Shown: positions 16,710 to 24,641 of the stretch, in pieces | Layout of the letters: each line of letters begins with the position of its first letter | Position numbering within the stretch: the first letter of the stretch is position 1 | Program-made: the position numbers and the translations under genes | Source of the DNA: Myxococcales bacterium | GTDB lineage: Bacteria; Myxococcota_A; Polyangia; Polyangiales; Ga0077539 | Direction of reading: 5' to 3' | DNA: 64,000 bases | NCBI GenBank assembly: GCA_016792845.1 | Contig: JAEUKH010000028.1 | Coordinates: 496,001 to 560,000, forward strand | Notes under the pieces: model-generated | Told to the model about the DNA's origin: nothing | Databases searched by the model: none | What the model saw: the letters and a program-made list of their open reading frames with translations, nothing else

Positions 16710-17456
16710 ATGATCGACCTTCACTGCCATCCACTGCCGGGCCTCGACGACGGCGTTCGTACGCCCGAAGACGGGGTGAGCCTCCTGCGGGGGCTCAGGT
16801 CGATCGGGTTCGAGACCGTCGTGGCCACCCCCCACGTGCGCTCCGGCGTGTGGGACAACCGCGTCGACACCCGCGCCCGCGCCCACGAGGCCCTCGGCGT
16901 GCCCTTCGAAGCGGCCCGCGCCGCGGGGGTCGCCCTGCCCGAGCTCCTCCTCGCGGGCGAGCACATGTTTGACGACGTGCTGCGCGACCTCCTCGCGAAG
17001 GGCGAGGCGCTCACCTACCCCGGGGGCGGGGCCGCGCTGGTCGAGTTCGGGTACGACGTCATCCCGCTGCGGGTCGAGGTGCAGCTCTGGCGCATGGCCA
17101 AATCAGGCGTGCGGCCCGTGCTCGCGCACCCTGAGCGCTACGCGCCGCTCCAAGAGAGCGATGACCGGCTCGACGAGATCGTCGGCGCGGGGGCCTGGCT
17201 CCTGCTCGACGTGATGTCGCTGGTGGGCGCCTACGGGCGCCGCGCGCAGGCGGCCGCAGAGCGCATTCTGAAGCGAAACAAGTACGTCGCGGGCTGCACA
17301 GATTCGCACAAGCCGAGCGATGTTGACACTGTCAACACTGCCCTGACGGCCCTCGGCCGCGCGGCGGGTTCAGACGGTGTTCAGAGGTTGATGGTAGAGG
17401 GCCCGCGGCGCATCCTCGCCGCCGCGCGCAAGACCGAGACAGGTGCGAGGGGCTGA
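16710..17456 (+). CDS. CpsB/YwqE-type tyrosine phosphatase (PHP superfamily)
   Basis: Metal-dependent phosphatase of 248 residues, of the type that dephosphorylates BY-kinases controlling capsule or exopolysaccharide export. The PHP metal motif is at the N-terminus (IDLHCHPLPGLDDG), followed by VATPHVRSGVWDNR, LAGEHMFDD, LAHPERY and GCTDSHKPSD, the ordered metal ligands of the CpsB family. Its stop overlaps the start of the UDP-sugar dehydrogenase gene (TGATG-type overlap), which supports a polysaccharide role. No BY-kinase is nearby. A 17-bp palindrome lies inside the gene at 17321-17337. Confidence 0.92.
   Translation: MIDLHCHPLPGLDDGVRTPEDGVSLLRGLRSIGFETVVATPHVRSGVWDNRVDTRARAHEALGVPFEAARAAGVALPELLLAGEHMFDDVLRDLLAKGEALTYPGGGAALVEFGYDVIPLRVEVQLWRMAKSGVRPVLAHPERYAPLQESDDRLDEIVGAGAWLLLDVMSLVGAYGRRAQAAAERILKRNKYVAGCTDSHKPSDVDTVNTALTALGRAAGSDGVQRLMVEGPRRILAAARKTETGARG
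17321..17337. repeat. 17-bp perfect palindrome inside the CpsB-like gene
   Basis: TGTTGACA - C - TGTCAACA: two 8-bp arms around one base, AT-rich compared with the surrounding coding DNA. It encodes part of SDVDTVNTAL in the phosphatase. A near copy (first 9 bases identical, right arm diverged) lies at 56372-56388 in folC. It could be a protein-binding site or a coincidence of the DVDTV codons. Confidence 0.5.
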
Positions 17457-18787
17457 TGGCGTCGTCGGGAGGCGTAAGGGTTGCAATGAGCCTGATTGAG
17501 AAGTTTCAGCGTCGCGAAGGGCGCGTGGTGGTCATCGGCATCGGCTACGTGGGTCTGCCCCTGGTGGTCGAGTTCGCCAAGGCGGGTTTTCACGTCACGG
17601 GGTACGACAAAGACGAGCGCAAGGTCACCCTCCTGGCCAAGGGCACGTCGTACATTGAAGACATCCCGACCGAGGTGCTCAAGCCGCTGGTCGACGCCGG
17701 CAAGCTCACCGCGAGCATCGACGAGTCGGTGATCGGCCAGGCCGACGCGGTGATCGTGTGCGTGCCGACGCCACTCAACAAGACCAAAGAGCCCGACATC
17801 TCGTTCATCGTCAGCGCAACCGACGCGATCGCGCGGCACTACCACGACGGCATGGTCGTGGTGCTCGAGTCGACCACCTACCCCGGCACCACCCGCGAGC
17901 TCGTGGCGCCGCGGCTCGAACAGGCCGGGGCGAAGATCGGCGAGACGCTCTTTCTCGCGTTCAGCCCCGAGCGCGTCGACCCGTCGAACCAGAAGTGGGG
18001 CACCCACAACACGCCGAAGGTCATCGGCGGCATGACCGACGCGTGCCTCAAGACCTCGGTGGCGCTCTATTCGCAGATCATCCAGAAGGTGGTGCCGGTG
18101 CGCGGCACCGACGCGGCCGAGATGGTGAAGCTCCTCGAGAACACCTTTCGCGCGGTGAACATCGGCCTCGTCAACGAGGTCGCGGTGATGTGCAACAAGC
18201 TCGGCCTCGACCCCTGGGAGGTCATCGACGCCGCGGCGACCAAGCCCTTCGGGTTTATGCCCTTCTACCCGGGGCCCGGCCTCGGCGGCCACTGCATCCC
18301 CATCGACCCCCTCTACCTCTCGTGGAAGCTGCGGGCCGTGAAGTACAACGCGCAGTTCATCGAGCTCGCCGACACCGTCAACTCGGGCATGCCCTCGTAT
18401 GTGGTGACCCGCATCGGCGAAATTTTGAACGAGCACGAGCGCGCCGTGAAGGGCTCGAAGGTGCTGGTCGTGGGCGTCGCCTACAAGCGCGACGTGAGCG
18501 ACATGCGCGAGTCGCCCGCCATCGACGTGATCGAGCTCTTGCACCAGAAGGGCGCCCACGTTGAGTATGTCGACCCGTACGTGCCGATCTTTGAAGAGGG
18601 GCACTTGCACTTGAAGAGCCTCCCGGCCGACGTCGACGCCTCGGGCTTTGACATCGCGGTGATCGTCACCGACCACACGCAGTTCGACTACTCGAAGATC
18701 TTGAACACCGCGAAGGTGGTCTTCGACACCCGCGCGGTGACCCGCAAGCTCAAAGACGTGCCCGCCGGCAAGGTCATCAGGCTCTGA
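17456..18787 (+). CDS. Nucleotide-sugar 6-dehydrogenase (WbpA/WecC/TviB type)
   Basis: NAD-dependent enzyme oxidising the C6 of a UDP-HexNAc (probably UDP-GlcNAc or UDP-ManNAc) to the uronate used in surface polysaccharides. The 443-residue protein has the Rossmann motif IGIGYVGLPLVVEFAKAGF, VCVPTPLN, ESTTYPGTT, FSPERVDP and the catalytic Cys280 in GPGLGGHCIPIDP. The C-terminal sugar-nucleotide domain has VAYKRDVSDMRESPAIDV. The absence of SNPEFLREG-type sequence argues against UDP-glucose dehydrogenase. ATG 17456 overlaps the phosphatase stop. An internal ATG at 17486 with AAGGG upstream is an equally good start. No glycosyltransferases are present in the window. Confidence 0.93.
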   Translation: MASSGGVRVAMSLIEKFQRREGRVVVIGIGYVGLPLVVEFAKAGFHVTGYDKDERKVTLLAKGTSYIEDIPTEVLKPLVDAGKLTASIDESVIGQADAVIVCVPTPLNKTKEPDISFIVSATDAIARHYHDGMVVVLESTTYPGTTRELVAPRLEQAGAKIGETLFLAFSPERVDPSNQKWGTHNTPKVIGGMTDACLKTSVALYSQIIQKVVPVRGTDAAEMVKLLENTFRAVNIGLVNEVAVMCNKLGLDPWEVIDAAATKPFGFMPFYPGPGLGGHCIPIDPLYLSWKLRAVKYNAQFIELADTVNSGMPSYVVTRIGEILNEHERAVKGSKVLVVGVAYKRDVSDMRESPAIDVIELLHQKGAHVEYVDPYVPIFEEGHLHLKSLPADVDASGFDIAVIVTDHTQFDYSKILNTAKVVFDTRAVTRKLKDVPAGKVIRL

Positions 18788-18822
18788 GCCCTCGGCCCAG
18801 GCCCCGCAACGCCACCCGCCGT

Positions 18823-18839
18823 GGCCCCTGATTGGGGCC
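18823..18839 (+). terminator. Possible terminator hairpin after the UDP-sugar dehydrogenase gene
   Basis: GGCCCC - TGATT - GGGGCC forms a perfect 6-bp GC stem with a 5-nt loop, 36 bp downstream of the stop at 18787. There is no T-tract, so intrinsic termination would be weak. In a genome this GC-rich, chance hairpins are frequent. Confidence 0.35.
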
Positions 18840-18956
18840 TCTACACCGCGTGCGACTCAGCAAAAATTGAAGTCTGCAAGGCGCCTCTGTGCGTACACTG
18901 CGCAGGTCGCACCGGGCCGTTGGGGGCCTTCGGTGTCGCACCGTTGAGGAGCCTCC

Positions 18957-20285
18957 GTGGATTCATTCTCCCGCACCGAAGAGGTCAGTTGGTTCAGTCG
19001 CATCATCGAGTCGATCAAGGGGGTGTTGATCGGCCTGCTGCTGTTTCTGATCTCATTCCCGCTCTTGTTCTGGAATGAGGGTCGCGCGGTCGAGCGCGCG
19101 CGCAATCTCGCGGCCGGGCGAGAGGCCGTGGTCGAGGCGTCTGCGACGGCCGTCGACGCGTCACAAGAGGGCAAGCTCGTGCACCTCACGGGCCCCGCCG
19201 CGGCGGTCGGCGAGGTGGCCGACGGCGAGCTCGGGCCCTCAGCTGCAGGCGCCCTGCGGCTCCGTCGCGTGGTCGAAATGTTTCAGTGGAGCGAGCGCCG
19301 TGAGACCAGCACGAGCAGCAACACCGGTGGCAGTCAGACCCGTCGCACGACGTACACGTACCGCACCGAGTGGTCGAGCTCGCCCGTCGATTCGTCGCGC
19401 TTCGAGCGGCCCGCGGGGCACTTCAACCCGCCGATGAGCTTCCGTTCGCAGAGCTTCGACGCGCCGTCGGTGACCGTAGGCGCCCGCGCGCTCACGCCCG
19501 AGCTCATTCAGCAGGTCGACAATTTCAGCCCCCTCGCGGTCGACCTGTCGAGCGCCGTGGGCCTGAGCCGCTTCGGGCTGCCCATTCACCCCCACGAGCA
19601 GGGCTTCTTCCTCGGCACGAGCCCCGGCGCCCCCAGCGTCGGCGACTACCGCGTGCGCTGGGAGTCGGCCGCCGCGGGCCCCGTCTCGGTGCTCGCAGCC
19701 CAACACGGAAACACCTTCGCCTCATGGCGTTCAGAGAGCGGCAACACCCTCGAACCGAACCTCGAAGTGGGCGCCCGCACCGCGGCCGAGATGTTCTCGA
19801 CCCTCGAGACCAACAACGCCCTGCTCACCTGGGTGCTGCGCTTCGTGGGCTGGCTCTTCATGTTTCTGGGCATCCTCTCGATCGTGCGCCCCCTCGTCGT
19901 CGTGGCCGATGTGCTGCCCTTCGCGGGCTCCATCGTGGGCGCCGGGGCAAGCCTCGTGGCCTTCCTCGTGGCCTCGCCGCTCTCGCTCCTCACTGTCGCC
20001 ATCGGCTGGATCTTCTACCGCCCCGTGCTCGGCATCGGGCTGACCGTCGTGGCCGTCGGCATCGCCGTCGTCGCAGGCAAGAAGATCGCCGAGAAGGGTC
20101 GCGCCGCGAACGCCCAGCGCCAGGCCCAGCGTCAGGGTCAGCCCGCAGCTCCACAGGCCGCGGGCTTCGCCGCGCAGCTCTCGGGTCAGGTCGGCCCCGC
20201 CCAGCCCATGGCCGGCGGATGGGGCGCCCCGCCGTCGCCGCCCCAAGGCCCCGGCGGTTGGGGCCCCCCTCCAGGATCGCAGTGA
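18957..20285 (+). CDS. TMEM43 (LUMA)-family membrane protein
   Basis: Membrane protein of 442 residues resembling TMEM43/LUMA, a family known from animal nuclear envelope/ER and also found in bacteria. One helix lies at about 19-39 (IKGVLIGLLLFLISFPLLFW), directly followed by NEGRAVERARNL, a hallmark of the family. A large soluble domain follows, with LVHLTGPA, RVVEMFQWSER, YTYRTEWSS and FNPPMSF. Several helices are clustered at about 283-375. The tail is Gln/Gly/Pro-rich and low in complexity. GTG 18957 has GAGGAG upstream. Its function in bacteria is unknown, though stress or lipid-membrane roles have been suggested for the family. No obvious partner gene. Confidence 0.88.
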   Translation: MDSFSRTEEVSWFSRIIESIKGVLIGLLLFLISFPLLFWNEGRAVERARNLAAGREAVVEASATAVDASQEGKLVHLTGPAAAVGEVADGELGPSAAGALRLRRVVEMFQWSERRETSTSSNTGGSQTRRTTYTYRTEWSSSPVDSSRFERPAGHFNPPMSFRSQSFDAPSVTVGARALTPELIQQVDNFSPLAVDLSSAVGLSRFGLPIHPHEQGFFLGTSPGAPSVGDYRVRWESAAAGPVSVLAAQHGNTFASWRSESGNTLEPNLEVGARTAAEMFSTLETNNALLTWVLRFVGWLFMFLGILSIVRPLVVVADVLPFAGSIVGAGASLVAFLVASPLSLLTVAIGWIFYRPVLGIGLTVVAVGIAVVAGKKIAEKGRAANAQRQAQRQGQPAAPQAAGFAAQLSGQVGPAQPMAGGWGAPPSPPQGPGGWGPPPGSQ

Positions 20286-20362
20286 AGGCACCGTCCGGTC
20301 GCTGCGCCTGTGCCGCAAGGGTGGGTGCAGCAGCCGGGTCGCCTCGGCCCCTCTTGAGCCCC

Positions 20363-21502
20363 CTAGCGGCTCCCTGACGCGCCTTGGGCTGCGTCGTCGC
20401 TCGAACCCCGACCTGAACGAGAGCCCCCGCGCCGCACCCCGCCCTCGCGGGTCAGCGTCACCACGGCGACGAGCCGCTCGCCCTCGCGCCAGGTGACGGT
20501 GGCCTCGTCGCCCGTGAGCGCGCCCTGGACTTCGACGGTGTCCCACGCCTCGACGTTGCCGAGGAAGGTGAGCGTCACATCGAAGAGCCTCGCCCGGAAG
20601 AACGGCGCCGCGTCGAAGCGGTCTCGCTTGCCGAGCAGGGTGCGCGCCATCACCTCGGCCTGCCGCTGCGCGCCCGCCCAATGGGCCGTCGTCGCGCGGG
20701 CGCCCGTCTGCCGATCGGGCCAACGCACGCACTCGCCGATCGCGAAGACTCCGGGCGCGCTCGTCGCGAGCTGAAGATCGACGAGCACGCCCCCCTCGAC
20801 GGCGAGCCCCGCGGCCCGGGCCAACGCGGTCGAGGGCACCGCCGCGAAGGCCCCCAACACGAGGTCAGCCTCAAGCACCTGGCCGTCGTCGAGGGTCACC
20901 CGGGCGCCCTCGACGTGTCGCACCCGACCGGCCACCAGCGTGACGCCCCGCCCGGTAACGAGCGACCGCAGCGCGGCCGCGAGCGCGTCACCGAGCAACC
21001 CGCTCAACATCGGGCCGTCGTCGTGCACGACGGTGACCGCGAGGCCCCGCTCGACCAGCGACGCCGCGAGCTCGAGCGCGACGAGCGTCGCCCCCACCAC
21101 CACCGCCTGCCGAAGCCGCGCGCTGCCCGCCATGAGGGCCCGCGCTTCGGCCACGCTCCGCACGATCGGGAGCGCGCCGCTGAAGGGCGTCGGCGGCTGA
21201 AGCCGCGCGTCGAGGGCCAACACCGCGCGCGACCACGCCAAGGTCAGGCCGTCGGCGCAGCGCGCGGTGCAGGCCGCGACGTCGAGTGCGACCACCGCAG
21301 ACCCGAGGGGTGTGGTGCCGGGCAACGCCGGGGTCGCGCTCGCTTGCTCTTCTGCCGCGGCCGCAAGGGCGATCGGGCCTGCGTACCCTTCGGCGCGCAA
21401 CGCTTCGACGGCGCATCGCGCGGCGGCCCCGGCGCCCACCACCAGAACGGGGCGGCCGTCGCCTGAACTTGCCAATGGACGAGCTGTTCGTGCGTCGAAC
21501 AT
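20363..21502 (-). CDS. FAD/NAD(P)-dependent oxidoreductase, divergent
   Basis: Resembles ferredoxin/rubredoxin-reductase-type flavoproteins. VLVVGAGAAARCAVEALRAEG is the first dinucleotide fold. LRQAVVVGATLVALELAASL is the second, NAD(P)-binding fold. GVFAIGECVRW is the C-terminal FAD site (usual form GDC/GDE), and HWAGAQRQAEVMARTLLG plus a C-terminal reductase-like domain follow. The stretch after the first fold lacks the usual PYxRPPLSK substrate/FAD segment, having Ala-rich sequence instead. The enzyme may therefore be altered or use an unusual partner. ATG 21502 is preferred; the frame can be extended to a TTG at 21580 but without support. No iron-sulfur partner gene lies next to it. Confidence 0.82.
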   Translation of the reverse strand: MFDARTARPLASSGDGRPVLVVGAGAAARCAVEALRAEGYAGPIALAAAAEEQASATPALPGTTPLGSAVVALDVAACTARCADGLTLAWSRAVLALDARLQPPTPFSGALPIVRSVAEARALMAGSARLRQAVVVGATLVALELAASLVERGLAVTVVHDDGPMLSGLLGDALAAALRSLVTGRGVTLVAGRVRHVEGARVTLDDGQVLEADLVLGAFAAVPSTALARAAGLAVEGGVLVDLQLATSAPGVFAIGECVRWPDRQTGARATTAHWAGAQRQAEVMARTLLGKRDRFDAAPFFRARLFDVTLTFLGNVEAWDTVEVQGALTGDEATVTWREGERLVAVVTLTREGGVRRGGSRSGRGSSDDAAQGASGSR

Positions 21503-21619
21503 AAACTTACCCAGCGTCACTTGAGATGCACCACCGGGAGGCGCGGTCGCAAGCCCAATTGTCACGGTTTCGCGTTGCAAAGTGGCGTTGAATCGGAGCC
21601 CGGGTGTACCGCGTCAACG

Positions 21620-22147
21620 ATGGCCATGCGAACGCATCTGATGACGGCGGCCCTCGTCGCGGCGCTGGCGGCCCTGAGCCCCGCTGCCGAGGCCCGCACC
21701 GTGCGCGATGAGCCCTACTCACCCGAACAGACGTGGAACGCGGCGATCAGGCTCATCAGGGTCGATTTCGGGTTCAACATCACCGAGCGCGACCCGGCCC
21801 TCGGGTACTTCACCTTCGAGTACCGCGAGGGCGCGCGCACCGTGCCCGGTTCGGTCGAGATCGTGCGCTCTGAGCAAGACGGTCGCCCCGGGGCTCGCAT
21901 CATCGTTCAAGTGACGCAGATGCCCACCTACGTCGAATCGATGATCTTGGGGCGATTGGGGCGAAAGCTGCGAAACGAGCTCGGCGAACCCGCGGCTCCG
22001 CGTCGGCCCGCCGCGCCCGACGCCTCGGCGCCGCCGCCCCCCCAAGAGGCTCCGGGCAACTCGCCCGTTCAGCCGCGCGACCGCGTGGTGGTGCCGCAGA
22101 ATCCGCGGCTCAGCACCGACCCCGTGCCCGAGGCTCCGCGGCGCTGA
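21620..22147 (+). CDS. Secreted protein of unknown function, 175 aa
   Basis: Starts MAMRTHLMTAALVAALAALS, a signal peptide probably cleaved after AEA. The mature part is one small alpha/beta domain (PYSPEQTWNAAIRLIRVDFG, TERDPALGYFTFEYREG, RIIVQVTQMPTYVESMILG) with features of small envelope-stress or BON/DUF-like domains, but no confident family. A long Pro/Ala tail follows. ATG 21620 and ATG 21626 are both possible starts. It is divergent from the oxidoreductase and convergent with the WD40 gene, four bases away. Confidence 0.75.
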   Translation: MAMRTHLMTAALVAALAALSPAAEARTVRDEPYSPEQTWNAAIRLIRVDFGFNITERDPALGYFTFEYREGARTVPGSVEIVRSEQDGRPGARIIVQVTQMPTYVESMILGRLGRKLRNELGEPAAPRRPAAPDASAPPPPQEAPGNSPVQPRDRVVVPQNPRLSTDPVPEAPRR

Positions 22148-22151
22148 GGGT

Positions 22152-24575
22152 TCAGCGCCCGGTGCGCGCGTCGCAGCGTTCGAGACGCGAAGCAGAAAGC
22201 CCGTGCGCGCGGGCGAGCGTGCAGGCGCGGTCGAGCCAGGCGCGTTCGGAGCCCGCGACGACCCGCGCGACGGCGTCGGCGCCGCCGGTGCTGAGGCGCT
22301 GACCGTCGGGCGAGAAGGCCACCGCGGTCACGCTCGCGCGATGGCCCGCGAGGCGCAAGATGGGCTCGCCCGTCGCGGCCACGAAGAGGCGGGCGGTGCC
22401 GTCGTCGCTGGCGGTGGCGACGAAGGCGCCGTCGGGGCTGAAGCGGGCGTCGCGGAGGGGGCCGCTGTGGCCGCGGAGGACGGCGATCTCGCGGCCTGAG
22501 TTGGTGTTCCACACGCGGGCGGTGCCGTCGTCGCTGGCGGTCATCACGAGGGGCCCGCGGGGGCTCACCTGGACCCGCGTCACCGGGCCTTGATGGTGCA
22601 ACCGGTCGTCGCCCAAGGTGGCCAGCGGGCGCCCCGTCGACGACTCGAAGAACCTCGCCGTGCCGTCGTCGCCGCCGGTAAACACCCTGAACCCGTCGGG
22701 CGCCCAATCGACGCTCCGCACCGGGCCCTGGTGGCCGCGAAGCACGCTGAGCGCGGCGCCGGTGGCGGCGTCCCACACCCGGCCGGTGCCGTCGTCGCTC
22801 ACCGTCGCGAGGCGGCTCCCGTCGACGTTGAACGCGATGGCCCGCACCGGGCCTGTGTGACCCGCGAAGCGGCGCAGCTCGCGCCCAGACGCGAGCTCCC
22901 AGGCGATCACCGCCCCGCTCTGATGGGCAGTCACCACCCGCGTGCTGTCGGGGCTAAACCCGAGCGCGAGCACCCATCCCGCCCGCGGCCGGAGGCTCCG
23001 CAGAAACGACCCGTCTGCGGCCCACACCCTGGTGTCTTCGTCGGTGCCGCCGGTGGCGATGCGCTGAAGGTTCGGCGACACCGCCAGCGAAGCGAGCGGG
23101 CCGTCGTGCCCCTCAAGGGTCGCCAGGGCCCGCGACGCGGCGACGTCCCACAGCACCGCGTTGCCGTCTTCGCCCGCGGTCACGAGGCGCTCGTTGCCCA
23201 AGAACGCCAGCCGCGTGAGGCCCTCGCGGTGGCCCCTCAGCACCGCCTGGGCGCCGTCTGCGAGGTCTTCCCAGCGTCGCACCGTGCCGTCGGCCCCCGC
23301 GCTCCACACCACCTGCTCGCCGCGGGCGTTGAGCGAGAGGCCCACCGCGGTGACCGCGCCGGCGTGACCGAGCCAGGCGCGCACAGGCCGAAGGTGCTGG
23401 GCATCGGAGAGCCGAACGACCCCGTCGTTGCCGCCCGAGACGACCCATCCGCTCGGGGCCGCCGCGAGGCTCGTCACCCCGCCGACATGGGGCGCGAGGC
23501 TCCCGCGGGGCCGCCCGTCGGCGGTCGACCACACCCGCGCGATGCCGTCTTCGCCCGCGGCCACGAGCTGCGTCTGATCGTCGCTGACCGCCAACGAAGA
23601 CAGCTCGCCCTCGGCGCCTTCGAGGGCCCGTGCGGCCGTCGAGGCGGCGTCCCAAAGGCGCGCCGTGCGGTCGCGGCCGATGCTCGCAAAGTGGTTGATA
23701 TCACCTAGGAATTGGACACCCAAGACCCCCGACTCGTGGCCTTCGAGGGAGAGCTCCAGGGCGCCGGTCTCGCGCGCCCAGCGCCGCACGCGGTGGTCAG
23801 CCGAGCCCGCCAGGACGTGCGACCCGCTCGCCGAGATGGCGACCCCTTCGACCCACCCGTTGCCCGCGTCGAGGGTGCGGGCCAGCGACGCGTCTGAGAG
23901 GTCGTACACCCGCACGGTGCCGACCCGCGTGCCCACCACCAGGAACCGGCCCGCGGCGTCGAGACGCAGCGTCGTGCCGCGGCCGCCGAGCCCCGCGTCG
24001 AGGGCCTCGCTCAGCTGGCCGCGGGCCACCCGCCAGGCGCGAACCTTGTCGTCTTCGCCCAGGCTCGCGAGGGTGTTACCGTCGTCGCTCCACACGAGGG
24101 CCGTGACCGGGCCGCCGTGCGCGCGAAGGGTCGGGCCCGCCGCGCCGCTGGCAGCGTCCCACAAGCGGATGGTGCCGTCTTCGCCGCCCGAGGCGACGAA
24201 GGCCCCGCGACGCGCCACCGCGAGGCTCCGAACGGGCCCCCGGTGCCCGCGCAGCACCGCGGATTCACCCGCGACCGCGGCCGCCGTGGCCAGCGCCTCG
24301 AAGCTCAGCGGAGACGATTTTCGCCCCATCCGCGGCGGCGCCAGCGCCACATCGAGCGCGAGCCCGAGCGCCTCGTCGCCGTAGCCAGGGCTATGGGCAA
24401 ACCGCAGGGCCCGGCCGCTCTGCTCGACCAGCGTCAGGTCTGCCGCGAGCCCCCGCGCGCCGCGCTCGACATCCCACGCGCGCAGCGCCTGGAGGAGCGA
24501 AACAAAACCCAGCGTGCCCGCCACCACCGCGAGCACCACCGAGGAGCCCGACCGTCGCACCATCTTCGTCGCCAT
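22152..24575 (-). CDS. Membrane-anchored WD40-repeat protein with about 16 repeats
   Basis: 807 residues. One N-terminal membrane helix at about 13-33 (VVLAVVAGTLGFVSLL) is followed by about 70 residues of linker and then, from residue 108, about sixteen WD40 repeats of 40-44 residues. Clear examples are VLRGHRGPVRSLAV ending IRLWD, LEGHDGPLASLAV ending TRVW, and FAGHTGPVRAIAF ending GRVWD. Sixteen blades suggest two propellers. The protein should act as an extracytoplasmic or membrane-side scaffold. It is the last gene of a minus-strand cassette, 66 bp after the kinase, which suggests it scaffolds or responds to that kinase. Repeats 3 and 6 are the least canonical. Confidence 0.93.
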   Translation of the reverse strand: MATKMVRRSGSSVVLAVVAGTLGFVSLLQALRAWDVERGARGLAADLTLVEQSGRALRFAHSPGYGDEALGLALDVALAPPRMGRKSSPLSFEALATAAAVAGESAVLRGHRGPVRSLAVARRGAFVASGGEDGTIRLWDAASGAAGPTLRAHGGPVTALVWSDDGNTLASLGEDDKVRAWRVARGQLSEALDAGLGGRGTTLRLDAAGRFLVVGTRVGTVRVYDLSDASLARTLDAGNGWVEGVAISASGSHVLAGSADHRVRRWARETGALELSLEGHESGVLGVQFLGDINHFASIGRDRTARLWDAASTAARALEGAEGELSSLAVSDDQTQLVAAGEDGIARVWSTADGRPRGSLAPHVGGVTSLAAAPSGWVVSGGNDGVVRLSDAQHLRPVRAWLGHAGAVTAVGLSLNARGEQVVWSAGADGTVRRWEDLADGAQAVLRGHREGLTRLAFLGNERLVTAGEDGNAVLWDVAASRALATLEGHDGPLASLAVSPNLQRIATGGTDEDTRVWAADGSFLRSLRPRAGWVLALGFSPDSTRVVTAHQSGAVIAWELASGRELRRFAGHTGPVRAIAFNVDGSRLATVSDDGTGRVWDAATGAALSVLRGHQGPVRSVDWAPDGFRVFTGGDDGTARFFESSTGRPLATLGDDRLHHQGPVTRVQVSPRGPLVMTASDDGTARVWNTNSGREIAVLRGHSGPLRDARFSPDGAFVATASDDGTARLFVAATGEPILRLAGHRASVTAVAFSPDGQRLSTGGADAVARVVAGSERAWLDRACTLARAHGLSASRLERCDARTGR

Positions 24576-24641
24576 CGTCGGGCGGCAATCACTAGAGCAC
24601 TTCGCGGCCCTCGGCCACCCCCAACTACGCCCCGACCGCCA

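Noticed and set aside
20356..20372. GAGCC-N7-GGCTC hairpin between convergent genes, spanning the oxidoreductase stop
   Set aside because: Only a 5-bp stem, no T-tract, and such hairpins are common at this GC content; not enough for a terminator call.
22152..24575. Direct DNA repeats in the WD40 gene
   Set aside because: The similarity follows from repeated protein blades, not from an independent DNA element.
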